From Tubiluchus corallicola (taxonomy: Eukaryota; Priapulida; Priapulimorpha; Priapulimorphida; Tubiluchidae), in assembly GCA_030141605.1 (NCBI GenBank), contig JAQGDQ010000191.1, forward strand, positions 1 to 64,000: DNA of 64,000 nucleotides. The letters are read 5' to 3'. Below, piece by piece: positions 42,560 to 55,450 of this stretch. Position 1 is the first letter of the stretch. Each line of letters opens with the position of its first letter. The notes beneath the pieces were generated by a model, which did not search any database, was not told the origin of the DNA, and was given only the letters and a program-made list of their open reading frames with translations. Made by a program: the position numbers and the translations under genes.

Positions 42560-44480
42560 AATTGATCTAAGAACTCACTCAGCTGGCACGCCCGCATTTA
42601 ATGAGCTGTGAAAGCGTAGATAGATCCGTGAGAGAAATGTAAGATTTATCGTTTGCTTTAAGGCCACTAGGATGCTAGGAGCAATTAGGTTAACAAAAGG
42701 GATGGGCACCTCAAGTGTTAGCCTAGAACAGGAGGCAGTGGGTCCGCAAGGATCCGGGGCAGTTTTTTCAATTTTTCCTGCTAACGAAGGGCGAATTAAC
42801 GTCCTACTGTGGTACCTTCTAGTCGGCGTGTGTGTCGTACTATTCTCAACTGCAGCAGGCCAAAGCCGCTGGGTCATAAATCCCTACAGTGCACAGCCTG
42901 GTTTGCCTTTTAGCTGGTAGCTCAGGCAGCCAAAGTTCTGGTACTGCCACAGAGACAGTTATTATAAGCCTGCAGTTGTGAAGTAAGTGGTACATACGTG
43001 GTACGAGGACGACAGTCCTCACCTAGCTAGGTGAAGTGTGAATTCTACGCTTCTTATAGCACTTCTCTAGTGAACAGGCTAGGCTGGTGAAAACGGTCAA
43101 AGTTCATAGAGGGATAGCAAAGTTTCCTATGGATCAGACCGTCGGTTGCCTCTGGGCGTGAGCCCTTTGGTACCTATAAGGGATGGGGATGATTTGCTAT
43201 GCTAGTAAACCTGCAAGCAGGTCATCTTCGTGATCGCTATCGACTGGGTCACCGGCCGGTAGTCTCACTGATTGGTGGTAAGGTGAGATTGCTCAATGTA
43301 CAGTCAGGCCTTAGCAAGCCGAATTGTAACCAGGCGAGCTGAGTCTCTGTGATCGACTGAAGCTGAAAAGGTTAGGTCGGGAAGCAGAGAACACAGTAGC
43401 ACGTAGAGATGCACTGTGTGGAAAGGGGTCCAGCCCAGGGTGCGTCCCATACAGGGGAGCCCAAAGGACCCAAAGCGAATATTAGGTGTAGACAGAGATG
43501 TCATTTGTTATAGCTATATGCACAAGTTACTCGTAATTAACAGAAACTCTGCAAAGTAACTGTTTTCGATGAAAAGAGGATTAATAGTCTTTACGGGTTT
43601 TGGCGACATCAAGGATGGGAAGTTCTGAAGAAACTTACCGACATAAAGAAATTCGATGTCCACCTTGCTGACCATAAATCTAGCGATTGCGTGCGACGCA
43701 GAAATTACACAAGGTTAGCACTTCGAGATATAAGCTCTGAGTTTTAGTAACCCAGCGCTCTTTCAATCGGACCACTCAGTGGAAGAGACACGCTAAGTGT
43801 GCGACACGAGTCACACACAGGGGAGAATCTGACAAGGAGATTGGGACAGCATCGTTCGATTCCAGCGTGGACATATCTGCGTTCCTAGCGATAGACTGGG
43901 CACTGGACAACGAGAGTCTCATATCAACTATTGGAGTTGACCAAGTGTACGGGGTACATTGTGGTCAATCCGCAGAGTTAAGTAATCTTAACGCATTTGT
44001 AACTGAGAGTAACTGTGCATAACTGTAGTTCACATAAGTTCACATTGTATCATATGATAAATGTAAAGAACACCTTAGGTGATATAGTTGAGGAATTGTC
44101 AAGTGAGATACTTTTGGGAGCTATACATTAATTGTACGCGTCAAAAGCGCATAAGGACAAATCTTGTAAGCTATCTAGAAGAAGTAACTTTTGTAAAACC
44201 AATAAAGTTAATTCGCTTTGACATTTAACGATTGAGTTAATGTATGATATAAGTGTGTTCAGAGTTAAGCAACACTATTTCCGTGATACGAATCTGACAG
44301 GTTCGCTTTAATTAACTAACGCTCGATTGCGGGAGCGGTGCTCGAAAGCTTGAGGGAAGTAGACCTTCACTCACAACGCAAAGGTCAAGGTGAAGTCTTG
44401 AGAGTTAAGATCATTGCTCGATAGACTAATAGCTAAAGCCCTCGGAGCCAGGTGAAGAAATCGCCTTGCAGCAAATAGAT
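42560..44480. other. GC-richer block without a recognised gene
   Basis: Base composition rises clearly against the AT-rich neighbours, and simple AT tracts are absent. Both strands have ~85-100-codon frames around 42575-42920 with no domain. The texture resembles a transposon 5' region or LTR, but no termini, target duplications or retroviral motifs were found. Confidence 0.3.
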
Positions 44481-45670
44481 AATAAAGCGAACTGATTAAA
44501 TTAAAATACAATCTATATAATATATAGATATACATCACTTTGCACTATATGATCGAGATAAACGGAAAACGATAAGTACTAAAAAGGGAAAGTGATAATT
44601 TCAAGAAATGGGGGATACTTGCAGGTAATGTGGAACAGTTGGCAGGGTAACATCGGACGTAATTAACAACTTTGTGGAAATGGCATATAAATTCTCTTAA
44701 GTGGTTTGTAATGTCGAGATTGGTCAGTGACGACATGAAAGAAATGTTGCAGAATAGAATAAGAATAGGTAAACGTCAATGTCCTCACAAACATTTTCTC
44801 CGTGTTGTTTATTTGTGAATAATATGCATTGATGGCAGATTGCGTTTAATCACAGCTCCGCTGCTGAAGTTTTTCTCTCATATTCTGTAAGTTTTTTATT
44901 TTGTAACATTTTTATGAGCTGTTCCGATAACGGTTATCTCCAAAAGTTTCTAAAATTATTTAAACCATATAAATTTTACATTGTGGGCTCAAATGACCAA
45001 AAAGTCAATGTTTTTTATCTACACAAACTACTAATTCCGGCGAAAAGTCAGACACAAAAATTCATTTGTCCGGTATTAGCATAGGCCTTCGGGTAAAGTC
45101 GGACACTATGAGTTGTATAATAAATAATAATAATAACTACGATGCTTTATAAAGTATGGCATGAACTAGTTAAGAAGTAACTTACAAAGTAAACCATTTC
45201 TGAAGAAGCTGCTATAAATAATTAATGCTTTAGGTCTGCTAATCAGCAAATTAAAAGTTAATACAATTAAGGATAAACGTGCCCACTGAGCGAGTTTGTA
45301 TGTTCATGACTATACGACTGCTAGAAGACAAAGTGCTAGGCAATGGTGAAAATGCCTGTCTAAAGATGTGATGTGGCGCTATTAACAATGAAAGGGAAAA
45401 ACAACTTGCAGGTAATTTAATGGGTTTTAGGAAAACGTAAGCTCATCCGACATTAGGCTATGTCCAGTGTTAGTCCATTTTACCCTGTGTACACCAATAT
45501 CGAGTACTTGGCTTCAGTGTAAATTAGCCATTAATAACAGTAGAATTAACTAGTTTGTTACTGCTGGGGTGACCGACTAAAGTTGCAATAATTTTTGTAC
45601 AGTTGGTTTAATCTGTTTGAAACTTGTATGTGCTACTGAAGAAAGAAATAGTACCTGAGTGGTCACGGAT
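44481..45670. other. No gene recognised
   Basis: AT-rich, nothing structured apart from a short AATAAT tract near 45120. Confidence 0.4.
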
Positions 45671-45674
45671 TATG

Positions 45675-45745
45675 CTTGGCAACCGAAGTTAAGCAATGTC
45701 TGACCTGGCAAATGATGTTAACGGATAACCGTTTAGGAATCACTC
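45675..45745 (+). repeat. 5S rRNA-like relic
   Basis: CCGAAGTTAAGCAATGTCTG, then ACCTGGCAAATGATGTTAAC, then GGATAACCGTTTAGGAAT follows the order of the 5S internal promoter half (GAAG.TAAGCA..GTC..GCCTGG...GGATG..GACCGCCTGGGAAT). The 5' half of 5S is not recognisable. It may be a 5S pseudogene or 5S-derived SINE head. Confidence 0.35.
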
Positions 45746-47450
45746 TTGGGCAGTTTCTTCCGAATTCTGTCGAATTATTCCGTACGTATCTCGATGTTTA
45801 GGGTGGATGCATCCGAATATCAGTCTGTGACTGCGACATCTCTGCCAATTTGGCGTTTCATCTCAGAGGATTATATTGATAATGAACTAAGATCTGCTGC
45901 CATGAAGTAGGGCTAGTAGGCCCCTTAGTAAACTTGCTCAAACCAGATATTACTAGAGCCGTGGTTTCATTCTGTTCACGGTTGTGAGCTCTCGACGTAA
46001 AGGTTAAACATTCATCTAGAATGAAAGAGATGGTAGAGAGATTTCTCATGAAGCCTTTAGCTGCTGCTAAATCTCTTTTCAAAGGTGTATTAAAGTGCCT
46101 TTTTACAGATGTCGAGATTCGAGATGCTTTGTTGACTAAATTGAATTGTTGTGTTATTTGCAACTAGAAAATATAATTTGCTTGCTGAGCCAAATAAATC
46201 TCTGGGGTCACGGGCGTATGCAAAATTCCTGATGATGTTTGTCTCTGTTGCCACACCCTGTTTTGCATAGCTGTGTTTGACATTATTGTTTGAATTTTTA
46301 GTCTTGAAATGGGCTCCCTTGTCTTGTTCATGTGTCAGACGAACCTGTAATTTTGTTCAATGAGCTGACTGAATGATATGCAGAGAGTCATCAGGTATTC
46401 ATTGATGACTGCATGGATGTGTGTATCAACCAATGGTCAAAAGCGGTGCTGTGTTTCCTCAAGTTTTTTTTGTCTTGAGGGACGGATGTCACACAGGGTA
46501 GAGGTGTTGATCTTGAATCAAGCTCTATGGACGAAATTGCTGTTGTTTAAGAATGTTGTTTAGGTCGAGAAATATTCTCGCATTCCATAATCTGAAGATC
46601 AGTTTTAAAGTTTGCAATTTCTTGGAGGTTTGACCGCATAAAAGGATGACCCAGGGTTGCGGTTAGTCAGCCAGGCTGTAAGTTGTCACTTTTGATGTCT
46701 TAAGCTATCTTCATTCGAGATGGCAGTAGTATTCCTAAATAGGGCTGCCTAATGCCCTGCCACATGTTAGGGATTCATAAGTAGTCACCTGTGTGTATTG
46801 GGAAAGTGACTGCAGGACACCTGCCACCAACATGCAGGTCGGGACTAAGAGCTTCTGTCATTCTTAACCCTTTGCTGTGGGACTTTGTCAAACTTGCTTG
46901 ATTTAGAGGAGGCGTTAGCAGGAAGTAATACAGGTGTGTTGGATTTGTTTAGAGGTGGATCTTAGCTTTTCAAGAAGTGCACTATGATTTAAACTAAGAC
47001 ACATGTGGAATGAGACATTCTGGATTGAGTGGTGAAAACAAAATCATCAGGAGTCAAACGGCCGATTTATTATGTTGATTGTTGTGTCGCATGAACAGTT
47101 TCAGGTGATTTCCTAAGATGACTCTTGAAGGCGAGACGCTCGGCTCAACCGGCAGAGGTGCTTTAGATATGTAAGAAGGAAAGTTGTTCGCATAGTGAGA
47201 GAAAGAGTAGGCACTATGGCAGATGAAATTGCTTAGAAGCATCTCTCTTCTGCCAATGGCAGTCACTCATTCATTTAGTAAAAATGCGCAGTATTGCTTA
47301 ACTCTGGTTGCTAGGCACATATCATGATTCCTTAGCTACATCATTCGCCAAAAATACTACATTAGGCACTTTTCAATAATTTCTTTCCAAATTATTCAAA
47401 ATGTTGTGTCAGATACAACTGTATAAATAAGTTGTGGTAAAACTTGTGCT
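45746..47450. other. No gene recognised
   Basis: Mixed composition; short frames only. An inverted ~25-base similarity to the 5S-like relic lies at 47288-47312 (CAGTATTGCTTAACTCTGGT). Confidence 0.35.
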
Positions 47451-47740
47451 GTACTCCTAGACCATGAAAACGTGGGTGGCCGTTACAATTCATTATGACG
47501 CGTTTCATTGGGTGATTGGTATCACAAATCTATTCACTTATGCCAAAACCTATGTAACAAAACGTATGTGCTGTAGTCCAAAACCATGAAAACGTGAATT
47601 TGGTAATCAATTTCAGCGCACTTCGGTTCTTGACTCCAGAGTTGTTGGGAAAAAACATTTTTCTGTAATTGAGAACCGTTACAGTTCATTATGACCTGTT
47701 TCATTGGTTGGTTGATATTACAAATTTGTTCACTCTATAT
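47451..47740 (+). repeat. Two-copy direct repeat, second copy interrupted
   Basis: GTGCTGTACTCCTAGACCAT followed by GAAAACGTG at 47451 recurs at 47569, and CGTTACAATTCATTATGAC...TTTCATTGG at 47483 recurs at 47676. About 80 bases separate the two blocks in the second copy. Confidence 0.75.
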
Positions 47741-49383
47741 ACTGAACTTGAAAATATAAATTCGGCCATCAATTTTTGCATATGCATTCGTATGGTGGTT
47801 TTTGTATTTCTTTTGCATAATTGTCATGCGTAAAATTCTTTTATTGACAGCATTCATTAGCTATTATGTGCTAATCATTATTTTAGTACGTGTACTCGGC
47901 TGTAATAATCTTATCTTGTGTTGTGTGTTGCTTGAATACATGATATATAATGCTGAAACAAATAAATTTATTATTGTTACTACGCGTATTATATTATTAT
48001 TCAGCCTTAACTGGATAATGATATAAACATTGGTTTTCTTGCAATTTATCCCCGGTGAAGCCTAAAAGTCCCAGTACTACGAAATTTTTCCTGGTTTATA
48101 TCTTGACGGCTGACAGCTTAATTAGTTTAAATTGCGTAAAGTTGCTTAAGAAGAACTACAAATGTAAGATAATACTTATAAAGTTGCAAATGAATAGGCC
48201 TAATTTTCAGTGTACCAATTTACAATAGGATTTCTCTCTTTAGGGCATGCGCACAAACTACAGTGCTACATATGGCTGCAGTATGGTGTATGAAAGTGTG
48301 TTTACGACTATCTATTCAGTATATATGCAAGTATTCGATACTTGTCTAATTAATAACAAGTAGCCAGTAATAGCCGTTCAAGCGGTTCACGCTTACAAAC
48401 GAGAAAGAGTTGTGAACGTTTGTGATCGGTGCCTCCTTGCGATCGTAGCCTGATGGCTTCACTATTGCTTGCGCTATTACGGAAGCTTGGCTTGTAACTA
48501 AAGTTCTAAGGCTATAATTGTGTTTAAGATAAAACAGCTACCGGTGCTCTTAGTGTTATTCAAAGTGTCGCTTTTGTCATTATGCATTTGAGTTGACAAT
48601 CATTGTTTTAAGTTGTTTATAGTGCAAGAATTAATTAACGTAAGACACTTTGTAGAGGACGCCATTTTTACTCGTTTACGAGGGGTAAGAATTAACAGTT
48701 CGTATTTGTTTTTCTAATGTAAGCAACTGTCTATGAAAAAAGTATCAATACCTCAAGGTTTTTTCGGAACATTTGATTTCTACTACGACAATTAAATATA
48801 CGACGCGCCATTTTTAAATTGCATACCCGCCAGTGGAGTTTGTGTTGGTAATAAAACTATAACAAAGGAGTATGATGTTTTATTTTCACTGCATTCTACG
48901 CTGATTCTTGCATGGAATTCCTCTATTCGGCTTCTGTGTCACGTTTCACGCCGATATAATAATAATTGTTAAGATCAATTTCACACTTTAGCGCCGTCTG
49001 AACTACAGCACGCTGGGGCTTTCATCTAACTTGTCACATTTGCTAAAACCATGAAAGCATTTTTGTCCGACGTACAGCCTGCAACGATGACGAGTTAATA
49101 ATGACTAACCTTTCAATGAATTAGTAATTATCTGGGAACGGCTGGATATTTAGGCATGGAGCGTTGGAAGATAAGTGCATGTGTCAAAATTGCAACGAGA
49201 ATCACTTGTGATTAACGAGGGGAACTGACACTCGACCCAGAAGCACGACAGAGTGTTCTAATTACAGACCGACACAATAATTAAGTTGCACAGACTCACT
49301 TTTGGTATAGACTCCTGCTGGAACAATACAAGACTATTTTTGCTTTCCTTACATAGTCTTGGGGTAATTTATCAGTCGCCATC
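47741..49383. other. Upstream region of the K2P channel exon
   Basis: AT-rich. A probable 5' UTR precedes the ATG at 49384 (context GCCATCATGG, a good Kozak site). No upstream exon or core promoter can be fixed. Confidence 0.4.
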
Positions 49384-49876
49384 ATGGATAAGATGCAATT
49401 TAATTTCAAGAAGGTGGGTACAGGTAAAAAGTATTGGTGTGGTCGCGAATGTGGATGCACATGTACCTACGTTCGTGGTTGCTACAGGTGTGAGGTAGAC
49501 AAAGAAAAATGCAAGAGCTACATGATTCGATTCATAGCGGCCTTATTTAGCCAAGTCGGCCTTTGTGGGACGGTGGTCGGTTACACCATTGCTGGAGCTC
49601 TCATTTTCGAAGCCATTGAAGGACCCTTTGAGATCCAACAGAAACGGGAAGTGCAAGAGGCCCGTGAACAGTTGGTGCAGGATCTCTGGGGAGTCACTTT
49701 GGACTTGAACATTTTCTACCCTGCGAACTGGAGCAGTTCTGTAGAGGAGAACCTTATTGCCTTTGAACAGACGGTGCTGATTGCCATGAGAGAGGGATAC
49801 GATGGAAAAGACGAGGATTACCAATGGAGTTTTTCTGGTGCTCTGCTTTTTGCCATAACTGTTATAACAACCATAG
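49384..49876 (+). CDS. Two-pore-domain (K2P/TWK) potassium channel, first coding exon
   Basis: 164 complete codons plus one base. The cytosolic N-terminus (1-55) is Cys-rich, with seven cysteines between residues 19 and 43 (C-G-R-E-C-G-C-T-C...). TM1 is about 56-79 (VVGYTIAGALIFEAIEGP). The long extracellular cap is about 80-146, with an N-glycosylation site at N115-W-S. The first pore helix runs QWSFSGALLFAITVITTI, and the exon ends at ACC ATA G before GTAAGT, splitting the selectivity-filter Gly codon (T-I-G-Y-G expected). An intron at this Gly is a known K2P gene feature. The rest (pore 1 end, TM2-TM4, pore 2) is not in the window as far as can be seen. The product would be half of a dimeric background potassium channel in the plasma membrane. 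The precise subfamily is not assigned. Confidence 0.88.
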
Positions 49877-52800
49877 GTAAGTATTCGTTTCAGAGAAAAT
49901 TGATAATGTCATAAGAGATGATGTTATTTATAACATATGTCGTTTTTTGTAATGGTATAATTAAAAATCGATATGTTCTAAATATCCAGTTTTAAATGTG
50001 TTCAGGTTTTTCTGTTAAAATGCTATATTTAATACATAACCTATTCCAGTGCGCCCAAGTTACCTACATGATAAAATTGCTTCAGCATCCAAAAGAGACT
50101 GTGCCAAGTGTGCGTGAAATAAACTGCAACAAGTTTTTTGGTTGTTCCCATAACGCTCTAACAGTATACCTTCTAAAAGAATATTTTCGTTTAGAAAAGT
50201 TTTTTTAAGTATCATGCGAGGTATATATAGAAAGAAACAATTGTTGTTGTAAGTGCTTGTAAAACTTTATGGAGCAATTTGTAAAAAAAATAAGACGTAA
50301 CAGTTTAGTCAACGTTATACTACAATATGGTTTCGTGTGGCTGTGAGAGCAATTAGTTTAGGTTTTGCTCAATTTGATAACGTTTGCATGAAACCTATCT
50401 AACATTGATAGATTACAGTCTGTGCTGACGACGGTTTTCATAAATTTACTTAAGGCAAGCTGAACAACAAAATTAACATTTTTGACTTCAGGAGTTGTCA
50501 GAAATAGTTTTCTGACGAACACAATAGTAACCCTGATGTACCCTGACCCAAGGACCCTGATGTATTTCAGATCTTTCTTGAAACAGCGTGACGCTTTGCA
50601 GATCACCTAGGGCTAGGAAAGCTAATAAAATTTTGCTGAACAAATTTATTTCTCACATAAAATAGATTTAGAACTTGTACAAATCACTCACGCTCTCACA
50701 ACCGTAAACCATCAAGCAGATGATTACGGAAAAAACGGATTAAAACCTCGAACAAACTGCAAAATGGTGTCTTAACACAATATGTATCTATAGATGACAC
50801 TGAAGAGTTTTCAGGTTCACAGCGTGCGCTGTTAACAACCCTTTCTTGAATCAGTGCAGTAACTTGCAAAGATCGTCCCTGCTGCGTGCCTTCTGATCGT
50901 ATTAAGTTGCTTAATATTAATCTGACAAATAACCTGGCAAACAAGATAATTGTTATTTATGGGAATTCTCATATCTTAATTCCTTTAATATATGATTTTC
51001 GGGGCTAGGGCTTTAACGACTTCAACATTCTGGACAATTCATGCACCGTGCTAGCGTTTCTATCTGATGTCTTATTACAAAGGGTTTAACTGAGCCGAGT
51101 CTCGTATAGGAATATAATACTATTATGGAACACTATTATAAATAAAACATTCAAATACAGAGTGTATTAGAAGTCGCTATACACTTCAGATTTTCTATAA
51201 ACAAAGCAAAATATTTGAAAATAAATACAAGTGAACAAAAATCTTTGGCAATTTCTTTGGTCATATTAGGCAAAAACTTGAAGAAAATTACTTTAGTGGG
51301 CTTCGCTATTTTCACTACATTTTTAAAGCAGTTCTGTTAATAATGATTATCACATGTATTTCCAACGCCATCTCAAGTTAAATGTTTGCTCAGCAATCTC
51401 TAATTGTTATTTCGAGTTCATGAAGATGTCTTGGTCTTTTTGCATAAATTTTTGCCTGATATAATCTTGCAAGAATTGTAACATGTCAAGTCTGCCCAAG
51501 GTGCAGTCGAAGGAGCCTTAGGAGCCAATCTAATGGAAGTCAGGTATTTTGCATTGAGAAAGTCTCTCATAGTTCACGAAAAGTGAGGAAGGCTTCACCT
51601 TATTCAAAAACTACATTGTCGATAGAAAGAAAATAGTGTTGTTCTTATGGAGCTCTGAATTTCTGCTAACTTCACATGGTGATCAGATGGTCTCTTGTCA
51701 GGCAGAGATTTTGCACCTCATTTCCAGCGTACTGTCGCCCCCTTAGCAATGAGTTCCAGGCAAAATATAAATAAAAATAGTTGCCCCTGTTTGATTCCTG
51801 CTTGCCGAGGTTGGAGAAAAATTTTAAAAGAAAATTAGAGAGAGAGAGGTAATAGAGATTTTTGCGACATCAAATGCTTTGTGTTGCTGATAACAGGTTG
51901 CCAAACTTCAAGCATAAAAAAGTACTCTGAGACTCAAAAGTTTTACCGAGTGCAGCTAAGAATGGGTTAACACATACGTACAAATAATTGTTTAAAGACC
52001 TTTAAAAACTTAAAAGACGAATTAGGTAATTTATATCAGGTCGACAACTTTGTGCGTGCATTGTATGAAATTCAAAAGAAAGACATAATTATAAAAAACG
52101 AAAAGTGAAAAACGACGTCAGTGAGTCTGGACTTTAACAAAAAACCTTTCGGAGGGCAGCGATATTCCGGTCATAATCTGCTTAGCTGCTCTTGTATCCT
52201 AAAGGTCCCTAGTATGACGGACATTATGCTCAGTCTGCACTCATTTGTAATCATGGGCATTAAAATTACATGAAATTATGGTGAAGCCATGACCGAATTC
52301 ATCCTCTTGCATTCCAGGGATTCCAAAATTTGCGCTCATGGATGACAAAAAATTGCAATCACTCACTGTTCGATTTCATTTTGTTCCAATGTTAGAGATT
52401 CGATAAGTCCCAGTCTTGCTCAGACAGAAAAAAAGTTCCCGTAAAAGAATGCGCGTACACGTTACAACTGTTCTGCTTTTGCGAGTGGTGTTACTGATGG
52501 GAAGGAAACCCAGGATGTGACGTGGAAATTTAATTAAAATTGATCAGACTAAGGAAATTTTAGTCAGTAAACATCGCAGGCTTTATTGGCCGTTAAATCA
52601 ACTTCCATTAAAAGTCTGGCTGAGCCTCCATTGGAGATCAGTGACTTCATTTTACGCATGAATGCATGATAATGATTTTTGTCTGTTCATTTGCTTTGTA
52701 CTAATAATTATTTCAAAAAAAGGTCGATATTATACTAACAATGCTGAATAATTAAAGGTCTGATTCACTATCTCCACAGGGTAAACATACGGAACTCGCT

Positions 52801-55319
52801 TGGTAGACACCTGGGGTAGGAGAATTGGAAGTGGCGTGGAGAACAGTGACCTTTTCAAAGGATAAGGACACTGGACATCAGGTCAAAACCCGGTCGCGGC
52901 GTTACGCTCGCAGATCTGGATCTGAATTTATTCAGTCTTGTTCTTATACGAAAGCCCGGTAAAAACGCAAAAAGTTCACTTTTTTACGAAAAATACCTCC
53001 TCGTCGAGTTGAACGAAAAGTAATTTAATCCCAGTTCCTCTTGGCAAAATATGCAAAACTGTAAAACAATTTTTTTGACCATAGAGCTAATTTCAAATAT
53101 CTCGTTCCACATATCAAAGAACATTTCCTCAGTGTGTATTACATTGACATTATTTCCAACACGAAACATGAAAAAAAGTTTAATTTTGTATACACATGAC
53201 AAGGTTGCATTGCCATGCATTGTCTAGGTGCTGAAGGGCACACCACTACACAGTAACAATTTCTAGCCTCACTGAAGCCTCAGAAAGAATTTTACGTGTT
53301 AACCTATTACTTTCAAATAATTTCCAAAAGACTTATTTTTCTACCTGTAAATGTATTAATCACGTCTTTTGTATTTTCCTTTTACACTTGTACCCTCGTT
53401 AGATTACTAGAGTTGCCATTAGCTGTTTCAAACGCTTGATGAAGCCAGTCTCTCAGGTGTCAGTCTTCACGCAAGAGTCATGTTGTCTCAAATAAAGTGC
53501 CTTAATGAGGATTTGCCTTAACCGAATGCAGGATAAATGTTGCTTTTGCTAGTTTAGGATCTAGACTAGAGTAAAATAACCTTTAGATTTTCTGGACACA
53601 ATGCTTGAACTTTGTATAATTGTTGAATGACTTTGGGAGCAGACAAAATCCAGTGTCCCCGCGGCTCTTGAGTGCTTTAAAAGCAAGACCTTTAGAAACG
53701 AAACTGTCACTTGATGTACTTTCGTTAATCATAGCCTTGCTTTTAACTGCTTTGGTAGTGAGCGCATTTTTACGATTGTAAAGCACTTCGAGAGTTTTAA
53801 AAGCAGTTTGACTCTGACATTTTGTGAGTTAAATGTTGGTTGGGCTGATTGTCTATGGCAAGCACTGTTTTGTGAGTAGTAAGTTGTTCGTTTTTTAAGA
53901 TCATGTGCCAAAAAGATTTGTGCTGCCAGAACGACTTCCCCTTATTTGCCTCTCTGAATCTTGTGATGAAGGCTTTTTAATGCGTGTGACAATAACATCT
54001 TAATTCGCATTTACAGGCTAACACACAGGAGTAAAGGCTAACACACGCACACGGCGGCATAACGGAAAAATCAGATAATGTAATGAAACGGACTTTAATA
54101 TTTAACTCCGCGCCAAGCCGCAGTCCAGCGCTCAGTGGCAAGTCTTACTTAATGTAGTTCATAGTGGCAGTACTGGAATCAGTCTATCAAGGGTACGATG
54201 AGGCGTGAAACAGATAGAGATGTCATAGGATAACGAATGGCATATACTTTACATCCTCTCATAACGAGATAATAACCACTGGCACTACTAGAATGAAACT
54301 GCTAAGCATTGTAGTGAAACGTTGAAACCAATAGCAGGGAAAGGTCAGATAGCAGATGACAGAGTGATGATGCCGGTGGGTGTTTTGAGCTGGTTCAATT
54401 TCATTTTTCGTTTTACATGAAACAATTATTAGACGTCCGATCTCGATTGAATGTCAAATATGTACAACCTTGCTGTAATCAGTAGAATTGAATAGGATAA
54501 TTCTATGCTATTATTAATATTGAAAATCGTTACAAATCAAAAAATTTTGCCAAACTGTGGACTTTTCTCATTTTGTAAAAAGTTAAAAATTGAAACTAAA
54601 TTAAAAATTGAAGAGTCGAAATAGCATTTTCATGTTTATTAGCAACGTCAACCATAACGTTAGTACCCACGATTTCACGATCTGTACTTTTTTGTGCATG
54701 CAATAAGAAGTGTCAAAGTTATGCGTTTGTCCACGTAGTATTTTAACGGTACTCAATCAACCACCTTTGGACTATACAGAACAAAATTCGAAATACGCTA
54801 TATAAAATTATCAAATGCTTATTGAGCCAAAGTGCATGACGAACATAACTGAGTAAAATTCACTCAAAAACAACAAAGAGAGACATAAAAGTACATGGGC
54901 ACAAACGGGACCAACTAATTAGTGCACACTCCGTAAATTATGGTAGCGTAATGGCTCAAACGTAGAGGTCTTAGATTTACATTTATATCACAGTAAAGCT
55001 ACAAAAAAGCAACACACAACAGCGTATAAAGCCACATTATTCCTAGATCATACCATATATTAATGATACCGCATGACCTTAGTTTTACGTTATTAATGAA
55101 TCGCGTGTATCTCTAATCATAAATGTGCCATATATGAACTTAGTTACTACGGCAATTATTTCTGTATCATCTATGGCTTGTGCTATTTATAAAAATAAAC
55201 TGATCCGCTTGGTAAATGTCGGAAAGTGAAGATTACAAGTCAGAAATCTCAAAAAATAACTGTTATTAACGCAGTTTATATGCAGTTCATCTTACACTAA
55301 AGTAAAATTCATCCTCTAG

Positions 55320-55450
55320 GCCTCCCTCGATTATATTATTGCATATTATTATGTTATATTATATAATATAACCTACATTATTGTTTTAGGTTATATTTTA
55401 TTAATATACGTGTAATATAAGAATATACTGTATTACAATTTGTAACCTAA
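55320..55450. repeat. AT-rich quasi-palindromic tract
   Basis: TATGTTATATTATATAATATAACC and similar stretches can fold back on themselves; possible nucleosome-poor or fragile site. Confidence 0.5.
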
